Made by a program: the position numbers and the translations under genes
Shown: piece after piece, positions 8,538 to 15,440 of the stretch
How the letters are laid out: every line of letters begins with the position of its first letter
How positions within the stretch are numbered: position 1 is the first letter of the stretch
NCBI GenBank assembly: GCA_000024525.1
Contig: CP001769.1
Coordinates: forward strand, 930,001-994,000
DNA: 64,000 nucleotides
Reading direction: 5' to 3'
DNA from: Spirosoma linguale DSM 74
Lineage (GTDB): Bacteria; Bacteroidota; Bacteroidia; Cytophagales; Spirosomataceae
Notes under the pieces: generated by a model
Told to the model about the DNA's origin: nothing
Databases searched by the model: none
The model's input: the letters and a program-made list of their open reading frames with translations, nothing else

Positions 8538-9053
8538 ATGGCTTTCTTCGATACATTTTTTACGCCAACAGACGAGAATGCAAGTGCTTCGCTTTACGCA
8601 CTCCTGAAAAGATTACGGGTTAAGGTAACGCGGGCAACGGTGCGGGAGTCGCTGGAGCAACACCCTGACTTCCCTAGCTTACTGAGCCTGAGTGATGTGC
8701 TCAATGACTGGCAGGTTGAGAGTATGGGCTTACAACTCAACACCGTCGAACAACTCCGCGAACTTACTCTGCCGTTTATAGCTCATCTGCGAAAAAACAA
8801 TGGCTGGTATGTGCTGGTAACAGCCCTGCAAGGTGATACAATTACCTATACTGATAATGAACAGGGACGAAGGGCTGAATCACTCACGGATTTTGAAAAG
8901 AACTGGTCGGGAGTCGTATTGCTGGCAGAATACCGCCCAGCAGAGTTCGACCCTGCCGAGAAGAATCAACAAGCTGGTGAAGTGGATTATGCCGAAAAGC
9001 ATAAACTGGAACTACTGGAAAATCTGCGTGGCCCGTTTGTACTGGCTGGCTAG
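8538..9053 (+). CDS. C39-peptidase-like protein lacking catalytic Cys; probably the split N-terminal half of a VKOR fusion
   Basis: The protein has 171 residues. Residues 10-130 resemble a C39-type papain fold (LYALLKRLRVKVTRATVRESL, HPDFPSLLSLSDVL, LPFIAHLRKNNGWYVLV), but there is no Cys anywhere, so it cannot be an active C39 peptidase and may only bind leaders. The frame ends FVLAG-stop. Skipping the single T at 9051 would continue directly into the transmembrane helix of the next frame (FVLAG-SLLLITGLVLLS). As I recall, homologous proteins of this type are one continuous chain of C39-like, VKOR and thioredoxin domains. This is therefore an authentic frameshift, a sequence error, or a split gene pair. 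Confidence 0.75.
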   Translation: MAFFDTFFTPTDENASASLYALLKRLRVKVTRATVRESLEQHPDFPSLLSLSDVLNDWQVESMGLQLNTVEQLRELTLPFIAHLRKNNGWYVLVTALQGDTITYTDNEQGRRAESLTDFEKNWSGVVLLAEYRPAEFDPAEKNQQAGEVDYAEKHKLELLENLRGPFVLAG

Positions 9054-10230
9054 CCTGCTGCTCATTACTGGGCTTGTACTCTTGAGTATAAGGCAAAATC
9101 TTACATGGCCAGATTGTTTTCTGCTGCTAACAAAAACGATTGGCTTTACACTCAGTGGCTTATTAGTAGCCAAACAGCTAGGCAGTAAAAATGCCTTCAC
9201 CGACCGCTTATGCCGGATCAATAGCAAAACCAGTTGCGACAATGTTCTGAACTCACCAGCCGCCAAACTCTGGGGCTGGCTTAGCTGGGCCGACATCGGC
9301 TTGCTCTACTTTGCGGGTGGCCTGCTCACCCTATTGGTGAGCCCCCTAGATCCCAAAGGGGGTGTTTTCTTCCCGACGAGTAGACCCTTGTTAAATGGGC
9401 TTGCGTTATTGGCCGTTCCGTATACCTTGTTTTCGGTTTATTATCAGGCCCGTGTGGTGCGGCAGTGGTGCTCCCTGTGTTTGGGTGTACAGGTAATCTT
9501 GTTGGGTGAGGGCATAATAGCCATCTCCGAACGAAGCACACTACCTACGGTTGTAGCCCCTTACTTGCTCCTGATGACCGCTTTTCTGCTACCGATAATA
9601 GCCTGGGTGCTTATTAAACCGGTATTGTTAACCGCTCAAAAAAGCCGCCGGGAACATGACGAACTGATGCGTTTTAAGCGTAATCCTGCGTTGTTCCGGG
9701 CTATGCTGATGCAACAGCCCCAAATGCCGCCCATTCCTGCCGACCTGAACCCGATTTTGCTAGGCAACCCCAATGCCGAGCATACAATTACGGTAGTCAC
9801 GAATCCGTATTGTGGCCCTTGCGCTAAAACGCATAAAGACGTAGTGAAACTGCTTGACCGAAACAACAACCTGAACGCCAGAATTCTTTTTACCTGCGAT
9901 GGGGCCGATGGCCTTACAACTCAGGTGGCCATATACACAATGGCGCTGGCCGAACAGGGAAATGAATCAGTTGCGTTAACAGATTGGTATGAGCAGCCTG
10001 AAAAGAATGTTGATGCCTGGGCTAAAAAATATCCGGTAATAACCGATGCTGCGCGTTGGGTCGATGCGGCTAACCAGCAAAGAGACTGGTGTATGATGGC
10101 TGGCATTGTGGCTACGCCGACGGTGTATATAGACAGCTACCAACTGCCGACATTATATAAGCTGGATAGACTACAGTGGCTGATTAACGAGCTTGAACCG
10201 GTGCTTGATAACCAGCAACTACCTGTATGA
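8989..10230 (+). CDS. Membrane VKOR domain fused to a thioredoxin-like domain (disulfide formation)
   Basis: Predicted quinone-linked thiol oxidase. The ATG at 8989 is the best independent start; an in-frame GTG at 8833 lies deep inside the preceding gene. Counted from 8989 (413 residues), several membrane segments fill residues 12-220. VKOR-type cysteines are C75 and C83 (LCRINSKTSC) plus CSLC at 161-164. The thioredoxin domain follows with CGPC at 275-278 (NPYCGPCAKTHKD). The domain order is that of bacterial VKOR-Trx proteins, in which the VKOR oxidises the attached thioredoxin. It overlaps the upstream frame by 65 bases and the glycosyltransferase start by four (ATGA), implying translational coupling. 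Likely substrates are the exported Cys-containing peptides. Confidence 0.85.
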   Translation: MPKSINWNYWKICVARLYWLASLLLITGLVLLSIRQNLTWPDCFLLLTKTIGFTLSGLLVAKQLGSKNAFTDRLCRINSKTSCDNVLNSPAAKLWGWLSWADIGLLYFAGGLLTLLVSPLDPKGGVFFPTSRPLLNGLALLAVPYTLFSVYYQARVVRQWCSLCLGVQVILLGEGIIAISERSTLPTVVAPYLLLMTAFLLPIIAWVLIKPVLLTAQKSRREHDELMRFKRNPALFRAMLMQQPQMPPIPADLNPILLGNPNAEHTITVVTNPYCGPCAKTHKDVVKLLDRNNNLNARILFTCDGADGLTTQVAIYTMALAEQGNESVALTDWYEQPEKNVDAWAKKYPVITDAARWVDAANQQRDWCMMAGIVATPTVYIDSYQLPTLYKLDRLQWLINELEPVLDNQQLPV

Positions 10231-11561
10231 AAACGGCCCTGTTTATCATGTTTCCAGTGCCAAGCCATTACAACATTTGTTTTGGTTTTGCCGACAGTTT
10301 ACGCAAACAAGGGTATCGGGTCGTGTTCGCGGGTACGCCAAACTTACAAACACACATCGAAAGCCAGACATTCGAGTTCGTCAAGCTACCTTACATGCAG
10401 GAAATTGTTGTTGCTAACTGGCGTGTAGCCTTAGGGCTATTTATTGTAAGTAAGTTCGAGAAAAAAGATAAAAGGGTTCGTTACAGGGAATTTCTGACTT
10501 CGATTGATGCAGTTCAATACGTTTGCAAAACCATTTTGCCGAATGAGATTTATATTGATGAGCACTTAAACGTTTATTACTTACTACTCAAAGCAACCTA
10601 TCCGAATTGCACACTTGTCAATACAAAATTGCCTACGCATCGGGTGCTGGGCATACCGCCATTAACCTGTTCTCACCCCTTTCAGGATACTGCCAGGCAT
10701 CGACTTTATGCCTGGTGGCTGTGGCAACTGTTTATGTTAAAGTACTACTACGGAAGCTGGCGAAAGAAAATAGCCTTGCTGGGCGTCGATGAGCAACTTT
10801 TTTTACGGCGAGTTACGGCCAAAATGGGTATTCAACTCAATGCATACATCAATCCGTATAACCTGTTGCACGATGGGTTGGTGGATGTGCCGATCATTCA
10901 CCTGGTGCCGCGCGAACTGGAATATAGCTGGTACAAAATGGGGGCGAACGAGCAGTTTTTCTATCAGCCTTACCAACGTAAACCAGATCGAGACGATTCT
11001 CTATTTTGGGAACAAATAAAGCCCCTCTTAGACAAACGGGAAAGAGGAGAAATTCAATTGGTTTATGCCTCATTGGGTACACTAAGCGAAGGAAACACAA
11101 AGCCAGCTACCCTCTTTTTAAATAGATTGATTGCCGCTTTTAACGATTTGCCAACTACGCACCTGATCGTAGCAGATAAACGACTATTTGCAAATAAGCC
11201 CGAAAACAGTCCAGCCAATGTGCATATAGTTGACTGGGCACCGCAAACAGAGTTACTACCCTACTGCGATTTGATGATTACACACGGTGGTACAAACTCT
11301 ATTTTAGAATGTGTTCAAGCGGGTGTACGACTAGTAGCGTACCCGCTAAACCTAACTGCCGATCACCCTGGAAATACAGCCCGAATGGTGTCGAATGGTT
11401 GGGGAGAACAGGGAAACCTGCGTGGAGCAACTCAGTCAACAATCCGGCAGAAAATCAGCCAAATGCTGTCAGACTCCTCCTCAATTGAAAAGAGAAAACA
11501 AATACTAATGCCGCCGATCAATGATTGGCAACCGAAGATGGATTTGGCCAAATCAAGATAA
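10227..11561 (+). CDS. GT1-type (UDP-glycosyltransferase-like) glycosyltransferase
   Basis: GT-B fold enzyme of 444 residues with no signal peptide, so cytoplasmic. The N-terminal acceptor half begins ALFIMFPVPSHYNICFGFADSL, the usual opening of UGT/MGT enzymes. The C-terminal nucleotide-sugar half has DWAPQTELLPYCD from residue 336 and HGGTNSILE from residue 353, the core of the UGT signature. It is translationally coupled to the VKOR-thioredoxin gene and is followed 34 bases later by the first precursor peptide. In this context it may glycosylate the precursors, but a lipid or small-molecule acceptor is possible. Its last 17 codons are duplicated as untranslated remnants upstream of precursors 2 and 3. 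Confidence 0.82.
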   Translation: MKTALFIMFPVPSHYNICFGFADSLRKQGYRVVFAGTPNLQTHIESQTFEFVKLPYMQEIVVANWRVALGLFIVSKFEKKDKRVRYREFLTSIDAVQYVCKTILPNEIYIDEHLNVYYLLLKATYPNCTLVNTKLPTHRVLGIPPLTCSHPFQDTARHRLYAWWLWQLFMLKYYYGSWRKKIALLGVDEQLFLRRVTAKMGIQLNAYINPYNLLHDGLVDVPIIHLVPRELEYSWYKMGANEQFFYQPYQRKPDRDDSLFWEQIKPLLDKRERGEIQLVYASLGTLSEGNTKPATLFLNRLIAAFNDLPTTHLIVADKRLFANKPENSPANVHIVDWAPQTELLPYCDLMITHGGTNSILECVQAGVRLVAYPLNLTADHPGNTARMVSNGWGEQGNLRGATQSTIRQKISQMLSDSSSIEKRKQILMPPINDWQPKMDLAKSR

Positions 11562-11667
11562 ATAAAGGTGTTTCATTTAAACAAAATTTTCAGTCATGAA
11601 AAAAGTCTTAATGCAATTTGCAGGAAATCTGCTTTCAAAAGAGCAAATGAAGGTTGTTAAAGGTGGA
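11511..11667 (+). repeat. Precursor cassette repeat, copy 1 (glycosyltransferase 3' end through peptide leader)
   Basis: The segment covers the last codons of the glycosyltransferase (PPINDWQPK...LAKSR-stop), the 34-base gap and the 24-codon leader of peptide 1. Near-identical copies lie at 12737-12892 and 13643-13793. It contains two palindromes: GCCGATCA-A-TGATTGGC at 11513-11529 and GATTTGGCCAAATC about 12 bases later. Confidence 0.9.
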
Positions 11668-11874
11668 GGAGATACCTATGGGGGTAGTTATAGTGGGGAA
11701 AGCAATGGTAGTAGTAGTGGTGCTGCATTTTGTGTACGATTCGACACTAGTGATGGATGTGGATCTACTACAGTAAATTTTTCGGGAACTCAAGCTCAAG
11801 CGGTTAGTTACGCCGATCATCAAGTTGGAACTTCAGGTAATTACGGGTATAATATTACTTACGGAAAATGTTAA
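11596..11874 (+). CDS. Double-glycine leader precursor peptide 1
   Basis: Peptide of 92 residues. The leader is residues 1-24, ending LSKEQMKVVKGG, the double-glycine signal expected for the C39 exporter encoded downstream; it resembles the Bacteroidota GG-leader natural-product precursors. The predicted 68-residue core starts GDTYGGSYSG, continues Ser/Gly-rich, and has three Cys (AAFCV, DGCGS, and the last residue). The odd Cys count allows one disulfide plus one free thiol, or intermolecular pairing. No lanthipeptide, radical-SAM or cyclodehydratase gene lies nearby, so the plausible modifications are disulfides and perhaps sugar. The leader is shared with the precursors at 12821 and 13722, while the cores differ. 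Confidence 0.85.
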   Translation: MKKVLMQFAGNLLSKEQMKVVKGGGDTYGGSYSGESNGSSSGAAFCVRFDTSDGCGSTTVNFSGTQAQAVSYADHQVGTSGNYGYNITYGKC

Positions 11875-11960
11875 TTCTACTAGTACTCTTAGAGTTTTTT
11901 AGAGAATATAATTGTTGCTTATTTTAAAATACTAAGTGTAATATTCAGCATTTTGCTTTA

Positions 11961-12070
11961 ACTCTAAATATTTTTAAAATATTTAGAGTATCAATTTTGT
12001 TTTTTTAGATAAATTTTAAGTTAGATACCTTTCTATTGAAACTAATTTGTATTAGTTTCAATAGAAAGGT
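11961..12070 (+). terminator. Two consecutive stem-loops after precursor 1
   Basis: First hairpin: arms 11961-11973 and 11977-11989, 13 bp perfect, loop TTA, AT-rich. Second hairpin: arms 12027-12046 and 12051-12070, 20 bp perfect, loop TTGT, ending 18 bases before the start of the next gene. They probably terminate or stabilise the peptide mRNA and limit read-through into the thioredoxin-like gene. The rest of the 213-base gap is AT-rich without other signals I can see. Confidence 0.6.
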
Positions 12071-12088
12071 AAATTATGATATTGACTT

Positions 12089-12676
12089 ATGAGAATAACA
12101 TTGTTTTATCAACTGTTGTTAGGTTTACTCTTAGCGCTAAGCACTATAGAGAATTTAGCACTAGGACAGCAAAAAAAGCCAACCATTGTTTTTGTTGACC
12201 CTAATATATCAATCCAAAAGTGGATTGGAAAAAAAATGCCAATATTTAGACTTCAGGATAAACAAGGTAATGTTTATGATAATAAGTCTATTTTAGGAAA
12301 AGTGACTGTCTTTAATTTGTGGTCTATTCATTGTCATCCGTGTATAGTTGAATTTCCTATGCTGAACGGTTTAGTTGGTAAGTATTCTAAAGATAATATT
12401 ATTTTTTTAGCTCCAGCGCCTGAGTCAAGCGAACAGATAAATAATGCGATTAGTGTGGATAGTTTTAATTATACAGTTTTACCTGATGCCCAATCATTTT
12501 TTGATATAATGGGATTGGTTGGTTATCCTTATCATATCCTTGTAGATCGTAACGGTTTTATTCGATATATTCATATGGGAATCAAGAATCGAAAATCTGG
12601 AAAGGAAATAGCAATAACCGAGCTTCCACAAGTTATAGAGCATGAATTAAACGAGAAGGAGGCTGAGCAGAAATAG
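12089..12676 (+). CDS. Exported TlpA/redoxin-like thioredoxin-fold protein
   Basis: The protein has 195 residues. An N-terminal hydrophobic signal or anchor (FYQLLLGLLLALSTIENLALG) is followed by a TlpA-like domain at residues 45-180. The active-site motif is CHPC in FNLWSIHCHPCIVEFPML, and the cis-Pro loop is probably VGYPYHILVDRNGFI. CHPC is unusual: TlpA proteins mostly have CxPC with W before the first Cys, and here the preceding residues are SIH. The gene is much more AT-rich than the flanking backbone. Lying between precursors 1 and 2, it may reduce, isomerise or oxidise the exported peptide. It could alternatively be an immunity or partner protein of peptide 1. Confidence 0.78.
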   Translation: MRITLFYQLLLGLLLALSTIENLALGQQKKPTIVFVDPNISIQKWIGKKMPIFRLQDKQGNVYDNKSILGKVTVFNLWSIHCHPCIVEFPMLNGLVGKYSKDNIIFLAPAPESSEQINNAISVDSFNYTVLPDAQSFFDIMGLVGYPYHILVDRNGFIRYIHMGIKNRKSGKEIAITELPQVIEHELNEKEAEQK

Positions 12677-12736
12677 GAAAGTAGGCCATTGCTGACAAAA
12701 CCTTTTTTCTCTTAATCTGTAGTTAAGAGTATTTTT

Positions 12737-12892
12737 CTGCCAATCAATGATTGGCAACCGAAGACGTATTTGGCCAAATCAAGATAAATAAAGGCGTTTC
12801 ATTTAAACAAAATTTCAATCATGAAAAAATTCTTAATGCAGTTTGCAGGAGATCTGCTTTCAAAAGAACAAATGAAAGTAGTGAAGGGTGGT
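12737..12892 (+). repeat. Precursor cassette repeat, copy 2
   Basis: The copy starts with a remnant of the glycosyltransferase 3' end that still reads in frame as LPINDWQPKTYLAKSR-stop but has no start codon. It continues through the spacer and leader of peptide 2. It includes a 9-bp inverted repeat TGCCAATCA-A-TGATTGGCA at 12738-12756. Identity with copy 1 is high over about 155 bases. Confidence 0.9.
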
Positions 12893-13048
12893 GATAGTTA
12901 TGGGGGTACGTATGATGGAACGGGTCCAAGAATGATGTATTGCCGTTGTAATAATGGAACAACAATTACAACGGATACTTCCGCAACAGGTACTGACATA
13001 AGTAGTATTTGTGGTAATGCTGGCGTTTCTTACTGTACTACTGGATAA
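12821..13048 (+). CDS. Double-glycine leader precursor peptide 2
   Basis: Peptide of 75 residues. The leader (residues 1-24) differs from that of peptide 1 at two positions (V4F, N11D) and ends KVVKGG. The predicted 51-residue core begins DSYGGTYDGTG and carries four Cys, in YCRC, SICGNAG and SYCTTG, enough for two disulfides. The second half is Thr/Ser-rich (NNGTTITTDTSATGTD), offering hydroxyls to a glycosyltransferase. Its own upstream copy of the duplicated cassette may supply a promoter. A 12-bp stem-loop follows 20 bases after the stop. Confidence 0.85.
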   Translation: MKKFLMQFAGDLLSKEQMKVVKGGDSYGGTYDGTGPRMMYCRCNNGTTITTDTSATGTDISSICGNAGVSYCTTG

Positions 13049-13068
13049 TATGAGAGATATTATGGAAC

Positions 13069-13108
13069 CTATTTGCCTAACAGTAATCAATACTTTTTAG
13101 GCAAATAG
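13069..13108 (+). terminator. Stem-loop after precursor 2
   Basis: Arms CTATTTGCCTAA (13069-13080) and TTAGGCAAATAG (13097-13108) are perfectly complementary around a 16-base loop. It lies 20 bases past the stop of peptide 2 and 55 bases before the next start. There is no clear T run after it, so it may be an mRNA stabiliser or attenuator. Confidence 0.5.
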
Positions 13109-13163
13109 ACTCATTCTTTTAAAACAAAAAAATAGTGCTCTATTTAACTTAGTTTTTAAGATT

Positions 13164-13622
13164 ATGAAAAAGACGATTTTGTTGTTTGCTCTACTTTTTA
13201 GCCCTTCAATAGGCCTACTCTGGGCAAAAACAATCCAGAAAGATTCATTATCCAAGGACATTGGTAAGTTAGCGCCCATAGTTTTTCTCCATCAAAAGCG
13301 ATTGATGAACTGGCAGTCAGTCGATAGGAATACAAAATTAAAAGAATTTGAAATTTCTCTTGACTCAGCTCAAAAACAAATCCCACAGATAATCAGACAA
13401 AGCCTTTTTATTCAGCAAATGGAGGTTATGATTATCCGCGATGGTGATATGATTGCAAAAACATTTTGGCAAAAAGGCCAGCCCGATCCATTAAATAATT
13501 TTACTCAACTGATTAAGAAAGGAGACCGATATATTATTGAGTTTACATTTGCTATGGAAGACAGTAGTGGTAATATAATTGCTTTAAAGAATAAGCCGGT
13601 ATTTAATCTTCCATTGCTTTGA
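13164..13622 (+). CDS. Exported protein of unknown function, weak resemblance to a GldM C-terminal domain
   Basis: The protein has 152 residues with a clear signal peptide (KKTILLFALLFSPSIGLLWA). The mature part has no Cys. Segments DIGKLAPIVFLHQKRLMNW, LKEFEISLDSA and NFTQLIKKGDRYIIEFTFAMEDSSGN recall the C-terminal beta-domain of the gliding/type IX secretion protein GldM (basic-GD-hydrophobic motif before a variable loop, then a final Leu-rich strand). That resemblance is weak and from memory. It sits alone between precursor 2 and precursor 3 in an AT-rich stretch, so it could be a periplasmic partner or immunity protein for peptide 2. Confidence 0.6.
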   Translation: MKKTILLFALLFSPSIGLLWAKTIQKDSLSKDIGKLAPIVFLHQKRLMNWQSVDRNTKLKEFEISLDSAQKQIPQIIRQSLFIQQMEVMIIRDGDMIAKTFWQKGQPDPLNNFTQLIKKGDRYIIEFTFAMEDSSGNIIALKNKPVFNLPLL

Positions 13623-13642
13623 AAGAAAAAACAAGTGATAAC

Positions 13643-13793
13643 GCGCCGATCATTGATTGGCAACTGAAACCGGATTTGGCCGAATCATAATAGATTAATC
13701 ATTTTTAAACATATTTCAGTCATGAAAAAAGTCTTAATGCAATTTGCAGGAAATCTGCTTTCAAAAGAGCAAATGAAGGTTGTTAAAGGGGGG
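13643..13793 (+). repeat. Precursor cassette repeat, copy 3
   Basis: The glycosyltransferase 3' remnant reads APIIDWQLKPDLAES-stop in frame but has no start codon. It is followed by a slightly shortened spacer and a leader identical in protein sequence to that of peptide 1. The palindrome here is GCCGATCA-T-TGATTGGC at 13645-13661: the centre base differs from copies 1 and 2 but both arms are kept. Confidence 0.9.
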
Positions 13794-13979
13794 ACAGATA
13801 CTTATGGCGGTATCTATAGCGGAGATAGTAGTGGAAGCGGTAGTTGCGGAGCAAAATGCTATTGGCCTGGTGGTGGTGGTGATTCACAATGGAACCTGTC
13901 TATGGAAAAGGCTAAAAATGCTGCGCTCGATTGTGCCCTAAGTGGAGGCCGAGGTTATTGGTGTTGTGCTTCTTGTTAA
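13722..13979 (+). CDS. Double-glycine leader precursor peptide 3
   Basis: Peptide of 85 residues. The leader is identical to that of peptide 1. The predicted 61-residue core begins TDTYGGIYSGDSSGSG and contains six Cys: GSCGAKC, one in ALDCAL, and a C-terminal cluster WCCASC, enough for three disulfides. A Gly run (PGGGGDSQW) and an amphipathic Ala/Lys segment (MEKAKNAALDCAL) precede the Cys cluster, giving it a bacteriocin-like look. A GC-rich stem-loop follows eight bases after the stop. It is the last precursor before the 471-residue thioredoxin-like gene and the exporter. Confidence 0.87.
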   Translation: MKKVLMQFAGNLLSKEQMKVVKGGTDTYGGIYSGDSSGSGSCGAKCYWPGGGGDSQWNLSMEKAKNAALDCALSGGRGYWCCASC

Positions 13980-13987
13980 AGTTTAAC

Positions 13988-14009
13988 AGCCGCCCTTAAT
14001 TGGGCGGCT
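13988..14009 (+). terminator. GC-rich stem-loop after precursor 3
   Basis: Arms AGCCGCCC and GGGCGGCT pair perfectly around TTAATT, in an otherwise AT-rich stretch. It is eight bases after the peptide 3 stop and ten bases before the next ATG. It probably reduces transcription of the downstream export genes relative to the peptide. Confidence 0.65.
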
Positions 14010-14019
14010 ATTTACAATT

Positions 14020-15435
14020 ATGAAAATAGATATATCAAATCCCTACCCATTAATATTGGCTTACTTACTCTATATAGGCCACCAAAACTTAAGCGCCAAA
14101 AATATTATTCCTCATCCAGAGGAGCCTAATTGTTATTTGGATTCGATTAAAATTATTGTAAATAAAAAGAAACAGAAGAGTCAGTTAGAGTTTGAAGATT
14201 ATTTCGGAAATAAACTAACGTTACAAAAAGGTGAAAATGTACTATTTGCGCCACTAATAATAAAAGATGTAGATTGGCGTCATCAAACTAAATTTATTTT
14301 TGATAAACCAATAGCATTAATGCAGTTTATTCAGAATGATCAGGGGTATTGGTGCATTAAAGCCGGGAATGATAATCTTGATAAAGAATTTAATTTTGAC
14401 GTACATTATAGACAAGAAATTTCTCCAATTTTAACTAGTGGATGGGCTAGGTTGAAGTTTGTCAATGCAAACTACATGCAAGATGTACAAAAAAGAAAAA
14501 ATGATATTGATAAGTACTTTAGTGTAAAAGGCGATTATTTAAATTCTTATGCTAGTAAGTATGGATTATCTCGTAGTTTTATTACAAAATGGCAAACTAT
14601 AATTAAATACGAGAAGCTATCTAGTATGCTTTTTGTTGGGAGTAATTATCAAAAATGGCCTAAATTGTATTTGACGGAATTAAATAAAATCATTTATGAG
14701 TTTAATGACGATTACTTATACTTGTCTGATTACAGAGAGGGATGTATACAGTTGCTTCACTTGAAAGCCTTTTTAATGCTGGGTAAAGATGTTACATTAA
14801 GCCAATACTATGAACTTGCCGAACGAAGCTATACGGGAAAAACTAAAGAATATATATTGCTTACACTTTTGTTACAATCGCAAGATAAGTATTCAGATAT
14901 TAAAACAACTAACTTTGAATACGGCAAATTGGTTAAGAAGTATTTAGGTAGTTGTCAAGTAAAAGAATTCTGTGAGTATTTGTCTAAAAGTAAATTGCCC
15001 AATAAAATAAATACTTACAATTATCAGCTATTAAATATTGATAGAAAACAAGTTGACTTTTCGGAAATTACTAAACAAGCCACTATTAATTATATTGATT
15101 TTTGGGCTTCGTGGTGTGTGCCTTGTCGGGCTGAAATGCCTGATTCTAAAAAGCTAAGTGAAGAATATACGGCTAAAGGGATAAACTTTATTTATATATC
15201 AATAGATGAAAATTCGGCTGCCTGGGAGCGAGCAATGAATCAGATCGGTCTGCCAAAGAAAAATAGCTTTTTATTGCCTTACTTTAAGAAATCGCAGCTA
15301 TATAAAAAATATAATATTTCTACTATTCCCCGCTATTTATTGATTGATAAACAGGGGAATTTAATTAGTGATGATGCACCTCGCCCAAGTGATCCAAAGA
15401 TTAGAGAAAAACTTAATAACCTATTGAAAAAGTAG
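14020..15435 (+). CDS. Exported protein with C-terminal TlpA-like thioredoxin domain
   Basis: The protein has 471 residues. A short hydrophobic N terminus (PLILAYLLYIGHQNLSA) may be a signal peptide. Residues 40-330 have no recognised domain, are Lys/Tyr-rich and probably helical in the second half. The thioredoxin domain covers about residues 340-470, with CVPC in YIDFWASWCVPCRAEMP and the cis-Pro loop IPRYLLIDKQGNL. This layout matches Bacteroidota TlpA-like lipoproteins with long N-terminal regions, although no lipobox is seen. The gene is strongly AT-rich and five bases upstream of the exporter, so it is co-transcribed with it. The likely role is thiol-disulfide exchange on exported peptides. 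Confidence 0.8.
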   Translation: MKIDISNPYPLILAYLLYIGHQNLSAKNIIPHPEEPNCYLDSIKIIVNKKKQKSQLEFEDYFGNKLTLQKGENVLFAPLIIKDVDWRHQTKFIFDKPIALMQFIQNDQGYWCIKAGNDNLDKEFNFDVHYRQEISPILTSGWARLKFVNANYMQDVQKRKNDIDKYFSVKGDYLNSYASKYGLSRSFITKWQTIIKYEKLSSMLFVGSNYQKWPKLYLTELNKIIYEFNDDYLYLSDYREGCIQLLHLKAFLMLGKDVTLSQYYELAERSYTGKTKEYILLTLLLQSQDKYSDIKTTNFEYGKLVKKYLGSCQVKEFCEYLSKSKLPNKINTYNYQLLNIDRKQVDFSEITKQATINYIDFWASWCVPCRAEMPDSKKLSEEYTAKGINFIYISIDENSAAWERAMNQIGLPKKNSFLLPYFKKSQLYKKYNISTIPRYLLIDKQGNLISDDAPRPSDPKIREKLNNLLKK

Positions 15436-15440
15436 CCCTT

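Noticed and set aside
8833..8988. GTG start for the VKOR-thioredoxin protein
   Set aside because: The first 52 residues would be an out-of-frame read of the C39-like domain; the real continuation is either the frameshifted fusion or the ATG at 8989.
11511..13793. Glycosyltransferase 3' remnants as small genes
   Set aside because: They are in frame but have no start codon and an upstream stop; they are duplication remnants.
11596..13979. Lanthipeptide, sactipeptide or graspetide precursors
   Set aside because: No LanB/LanC/LanM, radical SAM or ATP-grasp enzyme is encoded nearby; only thiol-redox proteins and a glycosyltransferase are present.
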